Positions 32,892-40,627 of a stretch of 64,000 nt of DNA are shown piece after piece. The notes under the pieces are model-generated. The model saw only the letters and a program-made list of their open reading frames with translations. It had not been told where the DNA came from and searched no databases. Numbering within the stretch: position 1 is the first letter of the stretch; every line of letters begins with the position of its first letter. The stretch comes from a virus. The DNA is taken from IMG/VR virus record IMGVR_UViG_3300025087_000044, positions 1 through 64,000 of that record; one strand, written 5' to 3'. The position numbers were made by a program, and so were the translations under genes.

Positions 32892-34814
32892 ATGGGAACC
32901 ATCTACTGCTTGCTAGATGACACCAAGAAAGTTCCGGGCGCAAAAACTTATCTAAACAAAAACGAACAAGAATTTAAAACGCTTAATGCTCAAGGTTGGG
33001 GTGTGTACTTTTCCGTCAACGAATTTGCGGGCGATCGCAAGACTGAGAATTGCACTAGGTTACGCTATGTTTACGGCGACCTTGATATTGGTAAAGCCGG
33101 AGACGGCCAAACTCGAGAAGAACGCCAAGCTAAAAAGCAGGCACTACTCAAGGAAATTATAGCCAAGTGCGAGCCGACAATGGTAATTGATACGTCTAAC
33201 GGATTACAGCCATTATGGGAACTAGTAGCCGGAGAACCTACTACAGAAAACAAAGAAAGATATGTGCGAGTATTAAAAGGGCTTGTGGCGTGGAGTAAAC
33301 AGCACGGTTGTAAGGCGGACAACGTCTATGACATTTCTAGGATTTTAAGAGTACCAGGTTATGACCACATGAAAGAGGAGCCGTACGCTTGCGAAGTGAT
33401 TTATCAATCCGTTAAAAAATATAATTTAGCCGGCCTCGAGATAATTTTTCCGTTCAAGGAATTGAAAGTTTTACCGGGAATCCCGGAGCATACAGGAGAC
33501 AATCCTGTATTTAGGGAGATTGAACGATTGGATTTCAAGGAAATGGTTATGCGTGCTTTTTCTTCAATTGGTCGTCCTGTAACATTTGACGTTAGTGGAC
33601 ATCTCATTGACCCAATAGGAAAAACAACAGGAACATTTCTTGGCAGACAAGGTAATCGCGATTATTTGGCTTCGTCTTCGCATGAACCATTCAAAGGCAA
33701 CAGAATTACGGCAATAGCGGAAATACTGAATATTACTTATAGCGATGCGTATAAATGGATTTGTCGAGAATATGGTTTGAATTATCAGAAACTGGTACAG
33801 CAAGAAACGAAAACTATTTCAGCAATAAAAAAAGACGGAGTGGAGTTCGTAACAATGAGTGATATTGTAGAAATGGGTTATAAAGAGCTTGTTGCAACGA
33901 ACGCGAATCAAGTTATCTCGTTCGGATACAGTTGGCTTGATGATAAACTGGTTGGAATTTTCCCGTCAGAACTGGTAGTGCTAGGTGGAGAATCGGGGAC
34001 GGGTAAAACAGCATTGGCCACTAACATCATTTACAAAGCCAGCAAAAAGGTTAAATGCGGGATTTATGCTCTGGAAGATAGATTGCCCGATTACGGCATT
34101 AAGGCTTTATTTTACGAAGTGAATAAAATAAAAAAGAATTACGAAGCAGGCTCTAAGGGATACTGGTGGAACGATTTTAGATTGAACGAGATACGAGATA
34201 TTCAATATCCCAGGTATTTGGAGGAAGCTAGAGCCAGCTTGAAAAACGACAATATATTTTTCGCCAAAGTAAACGAGATGATGAGTATAGACTTACTGGA
34301 AACTTTGGTTTACGACCAGATAAGCAAAGGGATAAAATTATTTCTGGTTGACCATTTGCATTACTTTGATATGTCGTCCAAAGAAGACAGCAAAGCGGAT
34401 TATGTGGAAAAAATAATGGTTAGGTTAAAAACATTGCTTAATAAAACCGGGGCTTCGATGATATTGATTGTACATTACAAAAAGTTGGAGGGGAAAAAGC
34501 CGGGTATTGATAGCTTCAAAGACTCCGTGGCAATTCCGCAAAATGCAAACTATGTTATCAACTTATGGCGTGAACGTTCCTCGGACAAAGCAAACGCAAC
34601 GGAGCAGTTGGGCGACAGAATAATTGAAAAGAAATTTATTACTCACTTTATGATTCCCAAAGTTCGCAATCCAAACGGAGAAGGGACATATAAAGCGATA
34701 TGGAACGCCGACAAAGGAGATTATGAAGACGAAAAGTATGCTTGGAAATTTGGAACTTCTACAAAATCAGAGGATATAATAATCGGAGAACTTCTAAATA
34801 ATATAAAATTTTAA
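32892..34814 (+). CDS. Primase-helicase: AEP-type primase fused to a RecA/DnaB-like ATPase
   Basis: 640 residues. The N-terminal archaeo-eukaryotic-type primase has VYGDLDIG (DxD at 63-65), a central DTSNGLQPLWEL, and SRILRVPGYDH. The C-terminal ATPase has Walker A GGESGTGKT (about 365-373) and Walker B FLVDHLHYF (about 483). It probably primes and unwinds DNA at the phage fork. No DNA polymerase gene was found in the window, so host replication enzymes are likely needed. Confidence 0.85.
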   Translation: MGTIYCLLDDTKKVPGAKTYLNKNEQEFKTLNAQGWGVYFSVNEFAGDRKTENCTRLRYVYGDLDIGKAGDGQTREERQAKKQALLKEIIAKCEPTMVIDTSNGLQPLWELVAGEPTTENKERYVRVLKGLVAWSKQHGCKADNVYDISRILRVPGYDHMKEEPYACEVIYQSVKKYNLAGLEIIFPFKELKVLPGIPEHTGDNPVFREIERLDFKEMVMRAFSSIGRPVTFDVSGHLIDPIGKTTGTFLGRQGNRDYLASSSHEPFKGNRITAIAEILNITYSDAYKWICREYGLNYQKLVQQETKTISAIKKDGVEFVTMSDIVEMGYKELVATNANQVISFGYSWLDDKLVGIFPSELVVLGGESGTGKTALATNIIYKASKKVKCGIYALEDRLPDYGIKALFYEVNKIKKNYEAGSKGYWWNDFRLNEIRDIQYPRYLEEARASLKNDNIFFAKVNEMMSIDLLETLVYDQISKGIKLFLVDHLHYFDMSSKEDSKADYVEKIMVRLKTLLNKTGASMILIVHYKKLEGKKPGIDSFKDSVAIPQNANYVINLWRERSSDKANATEQLGDRIIEKKFITHFMIPKVRNPNGEGTYKAIWNADKGDYEDEKYAWKFGTSTKSEDIIIGELLNNIKF

Positions 34815-34817
34815 TCT

Positions 34818-35048
34818 ATGAAAATCACAATCGAAGCGATAGAAAAAATAAAAACTCTCGACACGGTCGAGTTCCGCAAGCGGTTCGAAGAGCAAGGATT
34901 GCAGGCCGGTAAAATATCCGAGCAACTGTTCATGGAACTTTCCGCGATGTGGGTGGAACTGCGACAAGGCTGTACAGCCCGAACTGTGTTCGATAAGTGG
35001 GCGGACGGCGCGTGGATTCCTGCCATTAACGGCTACGAAAAAATATGA
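34818..35048 (+). CDS. Small hypothetical protein
   Basis: 76 residues, alpha-helical. It begins MKITIEAIEKIK, the same opening as the broken gene at 37882 (MKITIKAE). No domain recognised. The stop overlaps the next gene (ATGA). Confidence 0.6.
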   Translation: MKITIEAIEKIKTLDTVEFRKRFEEQGLQAGKISEQLFMELSAMWVELRQGCTARTVFDKWADGAWIPAINGYEKI

Positions 35049-35188
35049 GACCAATAACACCCGAAGAGAAGTCATTGAGCAATGCTCTGGATAAGATAAT
35101 CAATCAGATAGACGAAACAAAAACGCCCGAACGCCTGAACTTTTTGAAAGCGTTGAAAGCTAAGTGCGAGGAACTATTAAACTTGTAA
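35045..35188 (+). CDS. Small helical hypothetical protein
   Basis: 47 residues (MRPITPEEKSLSNALDKI), helical and charged, starting in an ATGA overlap with the previous gene. Likely the last gene before the next promoter. Function unknown. Confidence 0.55.
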   Translation: MRPITPEEKSLSNALDKIINQIDETKTPERLNFLKALKAKCEELLNL

Positions 35189-35207
35189 CTTTAGTCTTAA
35201 AACAGAC

Positions 35208-35252
35208 TTATCCACAAAAACCTCTTGCAATATCCGTTGAACGTGCTATACT
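35208..35252 (+). promoter_or_regulatory. Rightward promoter with DnaA box
   Basis: TTATCCACA at 35208-35216, then CTTGCA (35224-35229), 17 bp ending in TGC, and TATACT (35247-35252). The same order of DnaA box, -35 and extended -10 occurs at several other promoters here. The gene at 35277 follows. Confidence 0.7.
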
Positions 35253-35276
35253 GGTTGTAGGAGATAACCAATTTAT

Positions 35277-35438
35277 ATGATGACGCAAAAAGACATGATA
35301 CGGCTTGCCCAGAAGTCAGTAACGGCAAGACGGCGCAAGAACCGAATATACGCAATCAGCTTGAAGACCGGGCGGAGCGTACAGGAGCTGGTGAAGCTGG
35401 AGAATAAGGACGTGGACATGATGTGGTGCAACCTTTAA
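35277..35438 (+). CDS. Small basic protein, first gene after the promoter
   Basis: 53 residues (MMTQKDMIRLAQKSVTARRR), basic N-terminus and an acidic C-terminal stretch (LENKDVDMM). A tandem ATGATG start is present, and GGAG lies 14 nt upstream. No domain recognised; possible small DNA-binding protein. Confidence 0.55.
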   Translation: MMTQKDMIRLAQKSVTARRRKNRIYAISLKTGRSVQELVKLENKDVDMMWCNL

Positions 35439-35513
35439 AAAAATCACTGCTCTACTCCTATCGCAACCGCCACACCGCAATGATAGCAGGCGGAAGACAG
35501 GAAAGAGCGGTAA

Positions 35514-35596
35514 GCTTAATCTCTGAATGAGCCAGATATGTGGAATAACTCCTAGCAGGGTGCGCTCCACATGTCTGGCGGATTAAGAGATTAAGC
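35514..35596 (+). ncRNA. Long nested hairpin RNA in a gene-free stretch
   Basis: GCTTAATCTCT (35514) pairs with AGAGATTAAGC (35586-35596). Inside, GCCAGA/TCTGGC and ATGTGGA/TCCACAT continue the helix to a 21-nt loop. A second hairpin with GGGGAG and CTCTCCC arms follows near 35618-35668. No gene is seen in 35439-35684. The coding direction of neighbours suggests transcription on the plus strand. Confidence 0.6.
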
Positions 35597-35684
35597 AATA
35601 TCAATAATCAATCCTTTGGGTGGCAGGGGAGTCGGCGGTTAGTTGATTAGCCTCCTCTCCCGTTGCCCTAAGGACAGTAACAAT

Positions 35685-35936
35685 ATGACAAAGAAAGAGT
35701 ACATCGCCTTAGTTGGCGACAGTCCAAGCTCGTTGTTTGGCGGCGATTGGAAGAACGAGCTGGCGGAGCTTGAAGACCTGGCAATACGAGATGGCGTAGC
35801 GAGACGGTGCGGATTAGTTCCTTGCGGGAAGAATTCCGAGGGTGAGCAGGAGTACATCGGCACGAAGCAAGAGTGGGACAGGTACGATGACGATAACGCT
35901 TCCGATGTGCTTTACGAGGAAGGAGCGGATAAATAA
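35685..35936 (+). CDS. Acidic hypothetical protein
   Basis: 83 residues from ATG 35685 (MTKKEYIALVGDSPSSLFGG), chosen because the upstream frame runs through the hairpin region. Acidic C-terminus (DRYDDDNASDVLYEEGADK). No domain recognised. Confidence 0.6.
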   Translation: MTKKEYIALVGDSPSSLFGGDWKNELAELEDLAIRDGVARRCGLVPCGKNSEGEQEYIGTKQEWDRYDDDNASDVLYEEGADK

Positions 35937-35937
35937 T

Positions 35938-36090
35938 ATGTCCACCCATAGCGATTGGCAACGGTCGCAGTCCAATAGCAATTACGCCGAGTGCGAGGTG
36001 TGCGGCCGCCACCTGCCAGCAGGAACTGTCTGTTACGGGAACGACGAAGGAGAATTTGTTTGTGAGAATTGCATGCCTGATAACGAATAA
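35938..36090 (+). CDS. Small zinc-ribbon protein
   Basis: 50 residues with CEVC (about 19-22) and CENC (about 43-46), plus a Gly-rich centre. A four-cysteine zinc ribbon. One base after the previous stop. Function unknown. Confidence 0.6.
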   Translation: MSTHSDWQRSQSNSNYAECEVCGRHLPAGTVCYGNDEGEFVCENCMPDNE

Positions 36091-36094
36091 CCAT

Positions 36095-36334
36095 ATGGAT
36101 GACCAAAAAATACTATGCCAACATTGCGGAACGGAAAAGGTATTCCACAACGGAGGAGTGCTTAACGGCAAAGGCTATCGGGCGTTCTTCTACTGCCCTG
36201 CATGCGAGATAGTTCAAAAGTACATGCCGATAGCACTAGGTGACAAGTGTCCTGTGTGTGGCGAGCCTGCTATATTGGGCAAGTATGGAGCGTACTGCAA
36301 GAATTGTTACATCAAGAATAAAACCAATAATTAA
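36095..36334 (+). CDS. Double zinc-ribbon protein
   Basis: 79 residues from ATG 36095. Four CxxC pairs: CQHC, CPAC, CPVC and CKNC. Two zinc ribbons in tandem. No catalytic part is present. Perhaps a nucleic-acid or protein-binding regulator. Confidence 0.65.
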   Translation: MDDQKILCQHCGTEKVFHNGGVLNGKGYRAFFYCPACEIVQKYMPIALGDKCPVCGEPAILGKYGAYCKNCYIKNKTNN

Positions 36335-36374
36335 GCCAATAGTCGCCAATTAGGCGCACGGCACAAAAAATAAT

Positions 36375-36965
36375 ATGGAAAACACATTCCTCCCAAGTAC
36401 TTATGAGCCACCCGCGACCGAGAGCAAGTATTTGAAGATTGAGCAGGGCAAGACTAAGTTCCGAATCCTGTCGAACTCTATTCAAGGCTGGGTGGACTGG
36501 CAGGAAAAAGACGGCAAGCGAAAGCCTATCCGTACTCGAGAATGGCAACCTGCAATTGACCCCGAGCGTCCGTCAAAACATTTCTGGGCGTTCGCAGTGT
36601 GGGATTATGCCGCGCAATCCGTCAAAGTCATGGAGATAACGCAGAAGACCATTCAGCAGGCCATTCTAGAACTCTACAAGAGCGAGGATTGGGGCGACCC
36701 GAAAGGTTATGACATCGAGATAACACGTGAGGGCGAGAAAATGGAAACAAAGTACCACGTCATTCCGAAACCCCCGAAACCGCTTGACACTGTAGTGGCG
36801 GAAGCGAGAGACAGCATGAACGTTGACTTGGAACAGCTGTTTGTGGGAGGCGACCCGTTTGGTGAAGCCAGCCACAATGCCCCTGTGAGCCCCTACAATG
36901 CCCCAGGACGAACGGAAGAGCCGTTACCTGAGGAATCGGTCACGGTGGCAGGAATTCCCTTCTAA
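36375..36965 (+). CDS. ssb: Single-stranded DNA-binding protein
   Basis: 196 residues. The N-terminal 130 form an OB-like region with FRILSNSIQGWVDWQ, HFWAFAVWDY and VIPKPPKP, as in gp32/gp2.5-type phage SSBs. The C-terminal tail is acidic and proline-rich and ends in the hydrophobic tip GIPF, like the protein-binding tip of SSBs. Position near the replication genes supports this. Confidence 0.75.
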   Translation: MENTFLPSTYEPPATESKYLKIEQGKTKFRILSNSIQGWVDWQEKDGKRKPIRTREWQPAIDPERPSKHFWAFAVWDYAAQSVKVMEITQKTIQQAILELYKSEDWGDPKGYDIEITREGEKMETKYHVIPKPPKPLDTVVAEARDSMNVDLEQLFVGGDPFGEASHNAPVSPYNAPGRTEEPLPEESVTVAGIPF

Positions 36966-37061
36966 ACGAAGTTTTAACTGCCCCTTTCCCGTTTTCGCAA
37001 CTTTTATGCGACTGCACAATCAGTCCACCGGTGCGGAGACGGGGTGGGGCGGTATAATAAT

Positions 37062-37253
37062 ATGACCAACGATTTAATTTCAGAAACAATCAAAATAACA
37101 AAAGAAGAAACCGCGCTTAGTCCGCAAGAAGAATACGTTCTGGAACACGCTTTAAGATTTTTCGCCCAGAGAATAAGATACGACTTACTGGTCATTGCAG
37201 GCAAGGGCGAATACGAAGACATGAGGCGTGAGGTGGAGAATTATTTTCAATAA
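37062..37253 (+). CDS. Small hypothetical protein
   Basis: 63 residues from ATG 37062 (MTNDLISETIKITKEE), preferred over an upstream in-frame ATG because of the usual AATAATATG context. Helical. No domain recognised. Confidence 0.6.
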   Translation: MTNDLISETIKITKEETALSPQEEYVLEHALRFFAQRIRYDLLVIAGKGEYEDMRREVENYFQ

Positions 37254-37254
37254 T

Positions 37255-37716
37255 ATGCCAAAACTAAATGAATTTAAAGTAGGCGACAAAGTGAGACTTA
37301 ATATTCCCGGAGATAGTGATAATGGCAAAGAGGGTGTGGCTGGGTGCATTCATGATGATTGTTTGTACCTTGAATCAAATGAGTGGAATTTCAATGGCCT
37401 TCAATGCAAAGAACACGGGTCTAAAAAATGTTGGATATGTGAAATTAATTCTAGTGGTGAAGTTAGTGCAAGTAGCAAGAATGGTGTTTTAGAACTAATT
37501 AACTCTAATATCAACTTTATGAATCTCAAAGAAAAGTTCGTGCAAGTGTTTTTAAAAGAGCCTGAAAAATCTTTCCGCAAAGCGGAGATAACCAATGGAG
37601 ATGGGATACTAACAACTGACGGTCAAAGCGTCTTTCTTGGCTGGTTACTGAAAAAGCACGGTGATGAGTTTAAGACGGAAGTGGTTGATGAACTCTTGAA
37701 AGAAAAGGAGGCGTAA
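37255..37716 (+). CDS. Hypothetical protein
   Basis: 153 residues from ATG 37255. The N-terminal half has a beta-barrel-like start (FKVGDKVRLNIPG) and four Cys (CIHDDC, CKEH, CWIC) that could form a zinc site. The C-terminal 60 residues (NLKEKFVQVFLKEPEKSF) look like a separate helical domain. No family assigned. Confidence 0.6.
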   Translation: MPKLNEFKVGDKVRLNIPGDSDNGKEGVAGCIHDDCLYLESNEWNFNGLQCKEHGSKKCWICEINSSGEVSASSKNGVLELINSNINFMNLKEKFVQVFLKEPEKSFRKAEITNGDGILTTDGQSVFLGWLLKKHGDEFKTEVVDELLKEKEA

Positions 37717-37717
37717 C

Positions 37718-37825
37718 ATGGCTATCAAGTTATCGTGGCAGGCGTGGCTGTTGCTCACAATGCAAGCCCGACTGGACTTGCTCTATGGCGAGTGCGCCGG
37801 GTACTGGACGCTTGACGTTATTTAA
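37718..37825 (+). CDS. 35-residue hypothetical peptide
   Basis: ATG 37718 follows a strong AGGAGG at proper spacing, rare here, which supports translation. The peptide is Trp- and Leu-rich (SWQAWLLLTMQARLDLLYG) and could be amphipathic or membrane-linked. A perfect GCCCCTG/CAGGGGC hairpin lies just after it at 37835-37854. Confidence 0.5.
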   Translation: MAIKLSWQAWLLLTMQARLDLLYGECAGYWTLDVI

Positions 37826-37881
37826 TCCTCACACGCCCCTGTCATATCAGGGGCTAAAAAAACTTTAACTGTACTAAACAT

Positions 37882-38000
37882 ATGAAAATCACAATCAAAG
37901 CGGAGCCAACCTGTGCAGAGCCGACCTGTGCAGAGCCAAAATTAAAATTGCGCAAAAAGCGGAGTTGTTAAAAACCTTAGGTATTATTATTGAGGAGTAA
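37882..38000 (+). pseudogene. Small gene with repeats and an apparent frameshift
   Basis: ATG 37882 reads MKITIKAEPTCAEPTCAEP and stops at 37971. Another frame continues AQKAELLKTLGIIIEE to TAA 37998-38000. The opening matches the gene at 34818. A GAGCC-ACCTGTGCA-type repeat lies where the frame is lost. It is probably a decayed paralogue with a repeat expansion. Confidence 0.45.
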
Positions 38001-38027
38001 GAACTTAACTAACTAACATAAAACAGT

Positions 38028-38486
38028 ATGCAAACAAAACAAGCAATTCAAGCAAGTGCGAATGTAGTGCGAATAACATCTATCTCTGCTGGCGATCTGT
38101 ATAAAAGATTTGACGAATCTTATGATGATAGGGTTTATTACGGAATTGTCAAAAAAGTCCATAATGACGGAGAAAAAACGGTAATTGAGGCAGTAGAATA
38201 CAGATATTCATGGAACTCCTTGGAAGTGGATTATAAAATTATTAGAGGAGAAAAAGACTTTACTATTTTCCCCGCCACACAAGAAGAATTTAATCTTGAA
38301 TTGGGTAAGGCAAAAAAGAAAAAAATTCAAGAAATAAAAGAATCAGAAGAAAAGATAGAAGAAAACAAAAAAGTCTTAGAAGAAATCAGCAAAATGGAAT
38401 CGGGAGAACTAATGGCAGGCCTAAAAAGCGTTAGCTATGCAGAATTAACGCAAGAACAATATAACGAAAGAATGCTTTTGAAATAA
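38028..38486 (+). CDS. Hypothetical protein with coiled coil
   Basis: 152 residues. The first 95 are mixed alpha/beta (VVRITSISAGDLYKRFDES). Residues 95-130 form a Lys/Glu coiled coil (KIQEIKESEEKIEENKK). No domain recognised. Confidence 0.6.
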   Translation: MQTKQAIQASANVVRITSISAGDLYKRFDESYDDRVYYGIVKKVHNDGEKTVIEAVEYRYSWNSLEVDYKIIRGEKDFTIFPATQEEFNLELGKAKKKKIQEIKESEEKIEENKKVLEEISKMESGELMAGLKSVSYAELTQEQYNERMLLK

Positions 38487-38505
38487 CTAAATAATATAAA
38501 AAAGT

Positions 38506-38859
38506 ATGAATGAAGAACTAACAGTCAATGGAATTGAGTATGTTCCCAAGAGTTCAGTTGCGGAGAAGTTTGAAGGTTTGAAATATGTAATAGCAAGAAC
38601 TTATTCGGCAGGCGTTTTTGCTGGATATTTAAAGAGTAGGAACGGCCTAGAAGGAGTTTTACTGAAGGCTCGCAGATTGTGGTATTGGGCTGGAGCGGCC
38701 AGTCTGTCTCAATTGGCAATGGAAGGAACTTCGAAACCGACAGAATGTAAATTTCCGTGCGAAGTGGACGCAATCGAATTGACGCAGATTATTGAAATTT
38801 TGGATGTAACAAAAAAAGCTCAAGACTCAATTAACGCCGTAAAAATATGGAAAGAATAA
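38506..38859 (+). CDS. DUF6948-like phage protein
   Basis: 117 residues. YVIARTYSAGVFAGYL, then LLKARRLWYWAGAASLSQLA and CKFPCEV match a conserved phage protein I recall as DUF6948. Function unknown. Its end overlaps the Gly-rich repeat gene; the start of that gene is read from the KIWKE codons here. Confidence 0.65.
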   Translation: MNEELTVNGIEYVPKSSVAEKFEGLKYVIARTYSAGVFAGYLKSRNGLEGVLLKARRLWYWAGAASLSQLAMEGTSKPTECKFPCEVDAIELTQIIEILDVTKKAQDSINAVKIWKE

Positions 38860-39134
38860 ATGACGGTTCCGGTTCCGGTTCCGGTGACGGTTACGGTTAC
38901 GGTGACGGTGACGGTGACGGTTCCGGTTACGGTTACGGTGCCGGAACCGGTTCCGGTTCCGGTTACGGTGACGGTTACGGTGACGGTTCCGGTGACGGTT
39001 ACGGTTACGGGGACGATGACGGTTACGGTGACGGTTACGGTGACGGTTCCGGTTACGGTTACGGTGACGGTGACGGTGACGGTTCCGGTGACGGTGACGG
39101 TTCCGGTGACGGTTACGATTCCGGTAACGGTTAA
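38847..39134 (+). CDS. Gly-(Ser/Asp/Tyr) repeat protein
   Basis: 95 residues, almost entirely alternating Gly with Ser, Asp or Tyr (for example GYGDGDGDGSGYGYGAG). The Gly codon is always GGT or a close variant and the partner is TCC, GAC or TAC. It starts inside the previous gene. The protein would be disordered and acidic with Tyr side chains. Function unknown. Confidence 0.6.
   Translation: MERINDGSGSGSGDGYGYGDGDGDGSGYGYGAGTGSGSGYGDGYGDGSGDGYGYGDDDGYGDGYGDGSGYGYGDGDGDGSGDGDGSGDGYDSGNG
38866..39132 (+). repeat. Degenerate hexanucleotide tandem repeat
   Basis: About 44 units of GGT-NNC-type hexamers (GGTTCC, GGTGAC, GGTTAC and rare GGTGCC or GGAACC) run without interruption. Substitutions are confined to two of six positions, keeping the frame. 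The repeat is the whole body of the gene at 38847. Confidence 0.85.
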
Positions 39135-39181
39135 AATCCAGACCTGTTGGCGGAGCAGGCCAAAACCGCCTGATTAAATTT

Positions 39182-39343
39182 ATGAAACTTAAAACACATA
39201 TCCCCTCACTGGTTTGTGCCGCGTTCTCGGCAGTAACCACTGGCAGCATGCTTGCGTATAACGTACCGCTTTGGTTAATAATCCCGATCGCTCTAGTGGG
39301 TTCTTTGTCTGTTGGTGTCGTAATGCTCATTATACTTGACTAG
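39182..39343 (+). CDS. Small membrane protein
   Basis: 53 residues with two hydrophobic segments (LVCAAFSAVTTGSMLAY; WLIIPIALVGSLSVGVVMLI). It ends with TAG, showing that TAG is a real stop here. Function unknown. Confidence 0.6.
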   Translation: MKLKTHIPSLVCAAFSAVTTGSMLAYNVPLWLIIPIALVGSLSVGVVMLIILD

Positions 39344-39352
39344 CCCACCTTC

Positions 39353-39502
39353 ATGCCGCAAACTTGGAGGCCGGGGGAGAGGAAATTAACTCGATTCCTC
39401 AACAGCCTGCAAAATAACTTTACTCTACAGAACTGGCTCCTACCAACAAACAACAATGTCCAAACAATTCCTTGCACCACCACATTGAATAAAAAAATAT
39501 GA
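39353..39502 (+). CDS. Small hypothetical protein
   Basis: 49 residues (MPQTWRPGERKLTRFLNSL), basic and Asn/Thr-rich. The stop overlaps the next start in an ATGA junction, which is the main support. No domain recognised. Confidence 0.45.
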   Translation: MPQTWRPGERKLTRFLNSLQNNFTLQNWLLPTNNNVQTIPCTTTLNKKI

Positions 39503-39780
39503 TTAAATTGAAAATTGAATTTTTTGATAGAGTTTCACAAAGTGGAGAAACTGGATTTAGAAGCGCGGAAATTCAAATTCCAGATGAGGCAATGTTACTT
39601 TCTAACAAGCCAACCTTTAATGGAGAAATTTCAAACGAACGCCATCAATTTGTTATGGATGAACTCGAAAGAATAGTTAATGAAACAGAGGGTGTCAATT
39701 ATGGAGAAATTAGTGAGATTGAAAGCGATATCCCAATTAGACAAAGATTTGTAATTATAACATGTCGAAAAATTCAATAA
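39499..39780 (+). CDS. Small hypothetical protein
   Basis: 93 residues, acidic alpha/beta (IKLKIEFFDRVSQSGETG). No domain recognised. Standard A-rich start context; overlaps the preceding small gene by 4 nt. Confidence 0.6.
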   Translation: MIKLKIEFFDRVSQSGETGFRSAEIQIPDEAMLLSNKPTFNGEISNERHQFVMDELERIVNETEGVNYGEISEIESDIPIRQRFVIITCRKIQ

Positions 39781-39953
39781 TAAAAAATCCTATGACACTT
39801 TCAGAATTAAAAAAACACTTGGAGGTGATACGTCTAAGAAATGGCGTTGATTCAGACAGAGACCATCAGGAAGTTGATGATATGCTTATCGGTTATATAA
39901 ACGATGGCGAGGTAACTGAGTTGTTTGATTCAATTGAAAAGTGGTATTCCTGA
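39762..39953 (+). CDS. Small hypothetical protein
   Basis: 63 residues from ATG 39762, or 53 from ATG 39792, which has the more usual TATG context and avoids an 18-nt overlap. Helical and acidic (LSELKKHLEVIRLRNGVDS). No domain recognised. Confidence 0.55.
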   Translation: MSKNSIIKNPMTLSELKKHLEVIRLRNGVDSDRDHQEVDDMLIGYINDGEVTELFDSIEKWYS

Positions 39954-39991
39954 CCTAATAATAATTGGAAAATAAATTAAAATAAAATCTT

Positions 39992-40066
39992 ATGAGTAAA
40001 TTCAAAGCGGGAATGATTATCGAGAACGCTGACGAGGGTTCGACTCCCTCAGTTGACTTGCACTAA
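39992..40066 (+). pseudogene. Truncated copy of the gene at 40245, fused to a tRNA 3' end
   Basis: The frame starts MSKFKAGMIIENA, nearly identical to the protein at 40245 (MSKFKAGMIIKNA). After 13 codons it runs into a 30-nt tRNA-derived segment and stops at 40064-40066. The usual leader of the next gene follows at once. It is a recombination product, probably not functional. Confidence 0.8.
40033..40062 (+). repeat. 30-nt exact copy of a tRNA 3' end
   Basis: The 30 nt equal the reverse complement of 17432-17461: the T arm (GAGGGTTCGACTCCCTC), the acceptor 3' strand (AGTTGAC) and a few flanking bases of the tRNA-like gene at 17437. Both junctions are sharp. tRNA 3' ends are frequent integration and recombination sites, but no integrase gene is visible in the window. 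Confidence 0.9.
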
Positions 40067-40084
40067 ATTTAATAGGAGAATAGT

Positions 40085-40243
40085 ATGACCGAAGAGCAAG
40101 AGTTTTTAGACAAAGAAATCCAAGTCTGCAATGACGAGATGGATAAGGCCATCAAGACCAGTTCCGCGGCGCAAGACGTATTGAAGTTCTACGCCCGGCG
40201 CAAAGAGTTTTTAACTAAGATACTAAATTTAATAGGAGAATAA
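40085..40243 (+). CDS. Small hypothetical protein
   Basis: 52 residues (MTEEQEFLDKEIQVCNDEMD), helical. It is preceded by CTAAATTTAATAGGAG, the same leader with Shine-Dalgarno that occurs again before 40245, so the leader is duplicated. No domain recognised. Confidence 0.55.
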   Translation: MTEEQEFLDKEIQVCNDEMDKAIKTSSAAQDVLKFYARRKEFLTKILNLIGE

Positions 40244-40244
40244 T

Positions 40245-40619
40245 ATGTCAAAATTCAAAGCGGGAATGATAATCAAGAACGCTGCAGGTAAGCGCAAGAT
40301 ACTCGGCCAGTGCGGTGAAGTGTTCTTTATTAGCGAGGAAGATGATTTTGAAACAGCAGTATCCGAGATATACACAGAAGAAGAATTGCTGAAAGTTAAT
40401 TTTAAACCCGTCGAAGAGCCGTGGAAACCTGAGAAGAACAGAGAATATATTTTTCTTGACCTCGCTGGAGAACACGCTTCTACGATTTGGATAAATGGCA
40501 AAAGCGACAATTATCTCCTCTCCATCGGCAACGTCTTTCCACCCGAGAACAACGAAGAACTCATTGCCGAGTACAAGCGCAAGTTGCAGGAGATGTTTAA
40601 GCCAGAGTCTTACAAGTAA
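40245..40619 (+). CDS. Hypothetical protein
   Basis: 124 residues, acidic alpha/beta (KFKAGMIIKNAAGKRKILGQ; EYIFLDLAGEHAS). The beginning suggests a small beta-barrel or SH3-like fold. Its 5' end is duplicated at 39992. An AGGAG Shine-Dalgarno is present. No family assigned. Confidence 0.6.
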   Translation: MSKFKAGMIIKNAAGKRKILGQCGEVFFISEEDDFETAVSEIYTEEELLKVNFKPVEEPWKPEKNREYIFLDLAGEHASTIWINGKSDNYLLSIGNVFPPENNEELIAEYKRKLQEMFKPESYK

Positions 40620-40627
40620 AAAATAAT

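Noticed and set aside
37835-37854. GCCCCTG/CAGGGGC hairpin as a terminator
   Set aside because: It is followed by T and then an A-run, not a T-run, on the plus strand, and has no T-run on the minus strand.
38827-39330. Long minus-strand frame rich in Arg, Asn and His
   Set aside because: It is only the complement of the Gly-rich repeat gene and has no start context or neighbours on that strand.
40033-40062. A complete tRNA gene at 40 kb
   Set aside because: Only the T arm and 3' acceptor strand are present; the 5' half is missing and replaced by coding sequence.
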